Below, in pieces: positions 62,705 through 64,000 of a DNA stretch of 64,000 nt (position 1 is the first letter of the stretch; every line of letters begins with the position of its first letter). Both the position numbers and the translations under genes were made by a program. The notes under the pieces are model-generated. The model ran no database searches, was not told the DNA's origin, and saw only the letters and a program-made list of their open reading frames with translations. The stretch is from an uncultured Desulfobacter sp. (GTDB lineage Bacteria; Desulfobacterota; Desulfobacteria; Desulfobacterales; Desulfobacteraceae), in NCBI RefSeq assembly GCF_963664415.1, contig NZ_OY761443.1, positions 62,001 through 126,000 on the forward strand, given 5' to 3'.

Positions 62705-64000
62705 TCACATCATAATTAAAGGGGCCAGAACCCATAACCTGAAAAATATTGATGTCAGCATCCCGAAAAACAGTTTGACCGTGATCACCGGACTTTCAGG
62801 TTCCGGAAAATCCACCCTGGCCTTTGACACCCTCTATGCCGAAGGCCAAAGACGCTACGTGGAATCTTTATCCACCTATGCCCGCCAATTTTTAGGCCAG
62901 ATGGACAAACCGGATGTGGATGCCATCGAGGGGCTTTCCCCCGCCATTGCCATTGAACAAAAGACCGCCTCCCACAACCCAAGATCCACCGTTGGAACCG
63001 TCACGGAAATTTATGACTACCTGCGACTTCTTTTTGCCAGGGCCGGCACCCCCCACTGCCATATCTGCGGCAAACCCATTTCATCTGCATCCATTGACCA
63101 GATTATACAAAACATCCTTAATCCATTGCCTGAAAAGGCGCAGAAAATTATGGTGCTGGCCCCTGTGGTCACAAATAAAAAAGGCGGGCACGCAAAGCTT
63201 ATCCATCACCTTAAAAAAGAAGGATTTGCAAGGGTTAAAATTGACGGAGATGTCTGCTTAATTGAAGATACACCAACCCTTGATAAGAAAAAGGCGCATA
63301 ACATCGATGTTGTGGTGGACCGACTGATTTTAAAACAAGGGATCGAACAGCGGCTGACCGATTCCGTTGAAACGGCACTGACGCTCGCCCAAGGTCAGGT
63401 GATCATAGACAACCTGGACCTGAAAACCCAGACTCTTTTCAGTGAAAACGCCACCTGCCACACCTGCGGCATCTCTTATCCGCAATTTTCTCCTGCCACG
63501 TTTTCCTTTAATTCTCCCCATGGGGCATGCCCCCATTGTGACGGTCTGGGACACCTGACCGAATTCGATCCGGAAAAAATTGTCCCGAACCACCATCTAT
63601 CCCTGCGCCAAGGGGCGGTTTTGCCATGGGCCGGGAAAGATTCTGTTCGCCATATGGAATTTCTGGACGCCTTGGTGACCCATTATAATGAAGATATCTA
63701 CACCCCCTTTAAAGACCTTTCCGCGGATTTCCAAAGGGTTATTCTTCATGGGTCGGGTACCCATAAAATCCCTTTTTATGTTGAACAAGCCGGCAAAAAA
63801 ATTGTCTATGACAAAGCCTTTGAAGGTATAGTTGAGCAACTATCCCGACGTTTTCGGGATACAAAATCAGCCTCTGTCAGGCAAGATCTTGGCAAATATA
63901 TGGGCCGGAAAGTCTGCTCCAAGTGTCATGGGTCCCGCTTGAACCCCGGCGCTTCAGCAGTACAGGTGGCGGAAACAACCATTCAACAGATTACGGCCAT
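62694..64000 (+). CDS. uvrA: Excinuclease ABC subunit A, 3' end beyond window
   Basis: 435 residues readable from the ATG at 62694; the gene runs off the window. IIKGARTHNLKNIDV, Walker A GLSGSGKSTLAFDTLY, RYVESLSTYARQFLGQMDKP, EGLSPAIAIEQKT and the first zinc-type cysteines (CHICGKP, CHTCGIS, CPHCDGLG) are diagnostic. UvrA dimers find DNA damage in nucleotide excision repair; mfd at the other end of the window acts in the same pathway. Confidence 0.96.
   Translation, partial: MANDHIIIKGARTHNLKNIDVSIPKNSLTVITGLSGSGKSTLAFDTLYAEGQRRYVESLSTYARQFLGQMDKPDVDAIEGLSPAIAIEQKTASHNPRSTVGTVTEIYDYLRLLFARAGTPHCHICGKPISSASIDQIIQNILNPLPEKAQKIMVLAPVVTNKKGGHAKLIHHLKKEGFARVKIDGDVCLIEDTPTLDKKKAHNIDVVVDRLILKQGIEQRLTDSVETALTLAQGQVIIDNLDLKTQTLFSENATCHTCGISYPQFSPATFSFNSPHGACPHCDGLGHLTEFDPEKIVPNHHLSLRQGAVLPWAGKDSVRHMEFLDALVTHYNEDIYTPFKDLSADFQRVILHGSGTHKIPFYVEQAGKKIVYDKAFEGIVEQLSRRFRDTKSASVRQDLGKYMGRKVCSKCHGSRLNPGASAVQVAETTIQQITA

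Overview
The window looks like chromosomal DNA of a sulfate-reducing Desulfobacterota bacterium, most like the Desulfobacteraceae. This is inferred from protein style (an HdrA-like electron-transfer flavoprotein, a CoA transferase fused to an acetyltransferase, a DnaA with an atypical signature) and moderate GC with AT-rich spacers; no rRNA or other marker is present to prove it. No rRNA, tRNA, CRISPR array, prophage or known defence system was seen.

Layout. 1-5.4 kb: 3' part of an hdrA-like gene behind two tandem palindromes, a two-gene unit (EI24/CysZ-like membrane protein plus a bacterial CULT-domain protein), a class IV aminotransferase and a zinc-ribbon protein. 5.4-7.1 kb: a uracil-DNA glycosylase-like gene abutting two decayed insertion sequences. 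7.1-13.7 kb: mfd, xerD and a SUMF1-domain protein with a long acidic tandem repeat, all on the minus strand. 13.9-19.2 kb: a divergent ParA / acidic protein / coiled-coil zinc-ribbon module, then gspC-yidD-TPR. 19.2-25.6 kb: a MoxR ATPase/DUF2201 operon and a TonB-dependent receptor with its AraC regulator. 26-33 kb: Uma2, FMN riboswitch-ribB, a hypothetical gene, a CoA transferase-GNAT fusion, a frameshifted rRNA methyltransferase gene and an alpha/beta hydrolase. 33.3-34.7 kb: an intact insertion sequence. 34.8-39.5 kb: HAD hydrolase, thioesterase, cold-shock protein, CinA, radical SAM protein. 39.8-44.7 kb: trpL-trpEGDCF with a full attenuator. 44.7-50 kb: a MITE, LysM protein, SUMF1 protein, MauE/rhodanese, FtsB-like protein, MurJ. 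50-64 kb: rpsT, lptE, leuS, rpsF-rpsR-DUF2232-rplI-dnaB-hflX, dnaA, pdxA and the start of uvrA.

Regulation visible in the sequence: an FMN riboswitch with its own terminator ahead of ribB; a tryptophan attenuator whose leader peptide carries five Trp codons; good sigma-70-like promoters before trpL, csp, rpsT and rpsF; a strong csp terminator; and direct repeats and palindromes before the TonB receptor.

Most notable: (1) a CULT protein keeping the tri-tryptophan cage and second zinc pair of human cereblon at identical spacing; (2) the trp attenuator, whose leader peptide is too short for routine gene calling; (3) an apparently undescribed family of about 95-120 bp structured intergenic repeats (five clear copies, one partial inverted copy and one possible degenerate copy) with compensatory stem changes, one of which supplies the stop codon of a radical SAM gene; (4) a MITE sharing termini with an insertion-sequence remnant and supplying the stop codon of the LysM gene; (5) the ParA/coiled-coil/zinc-ribbon module next to the acidic-repeat SUMF1 gene.
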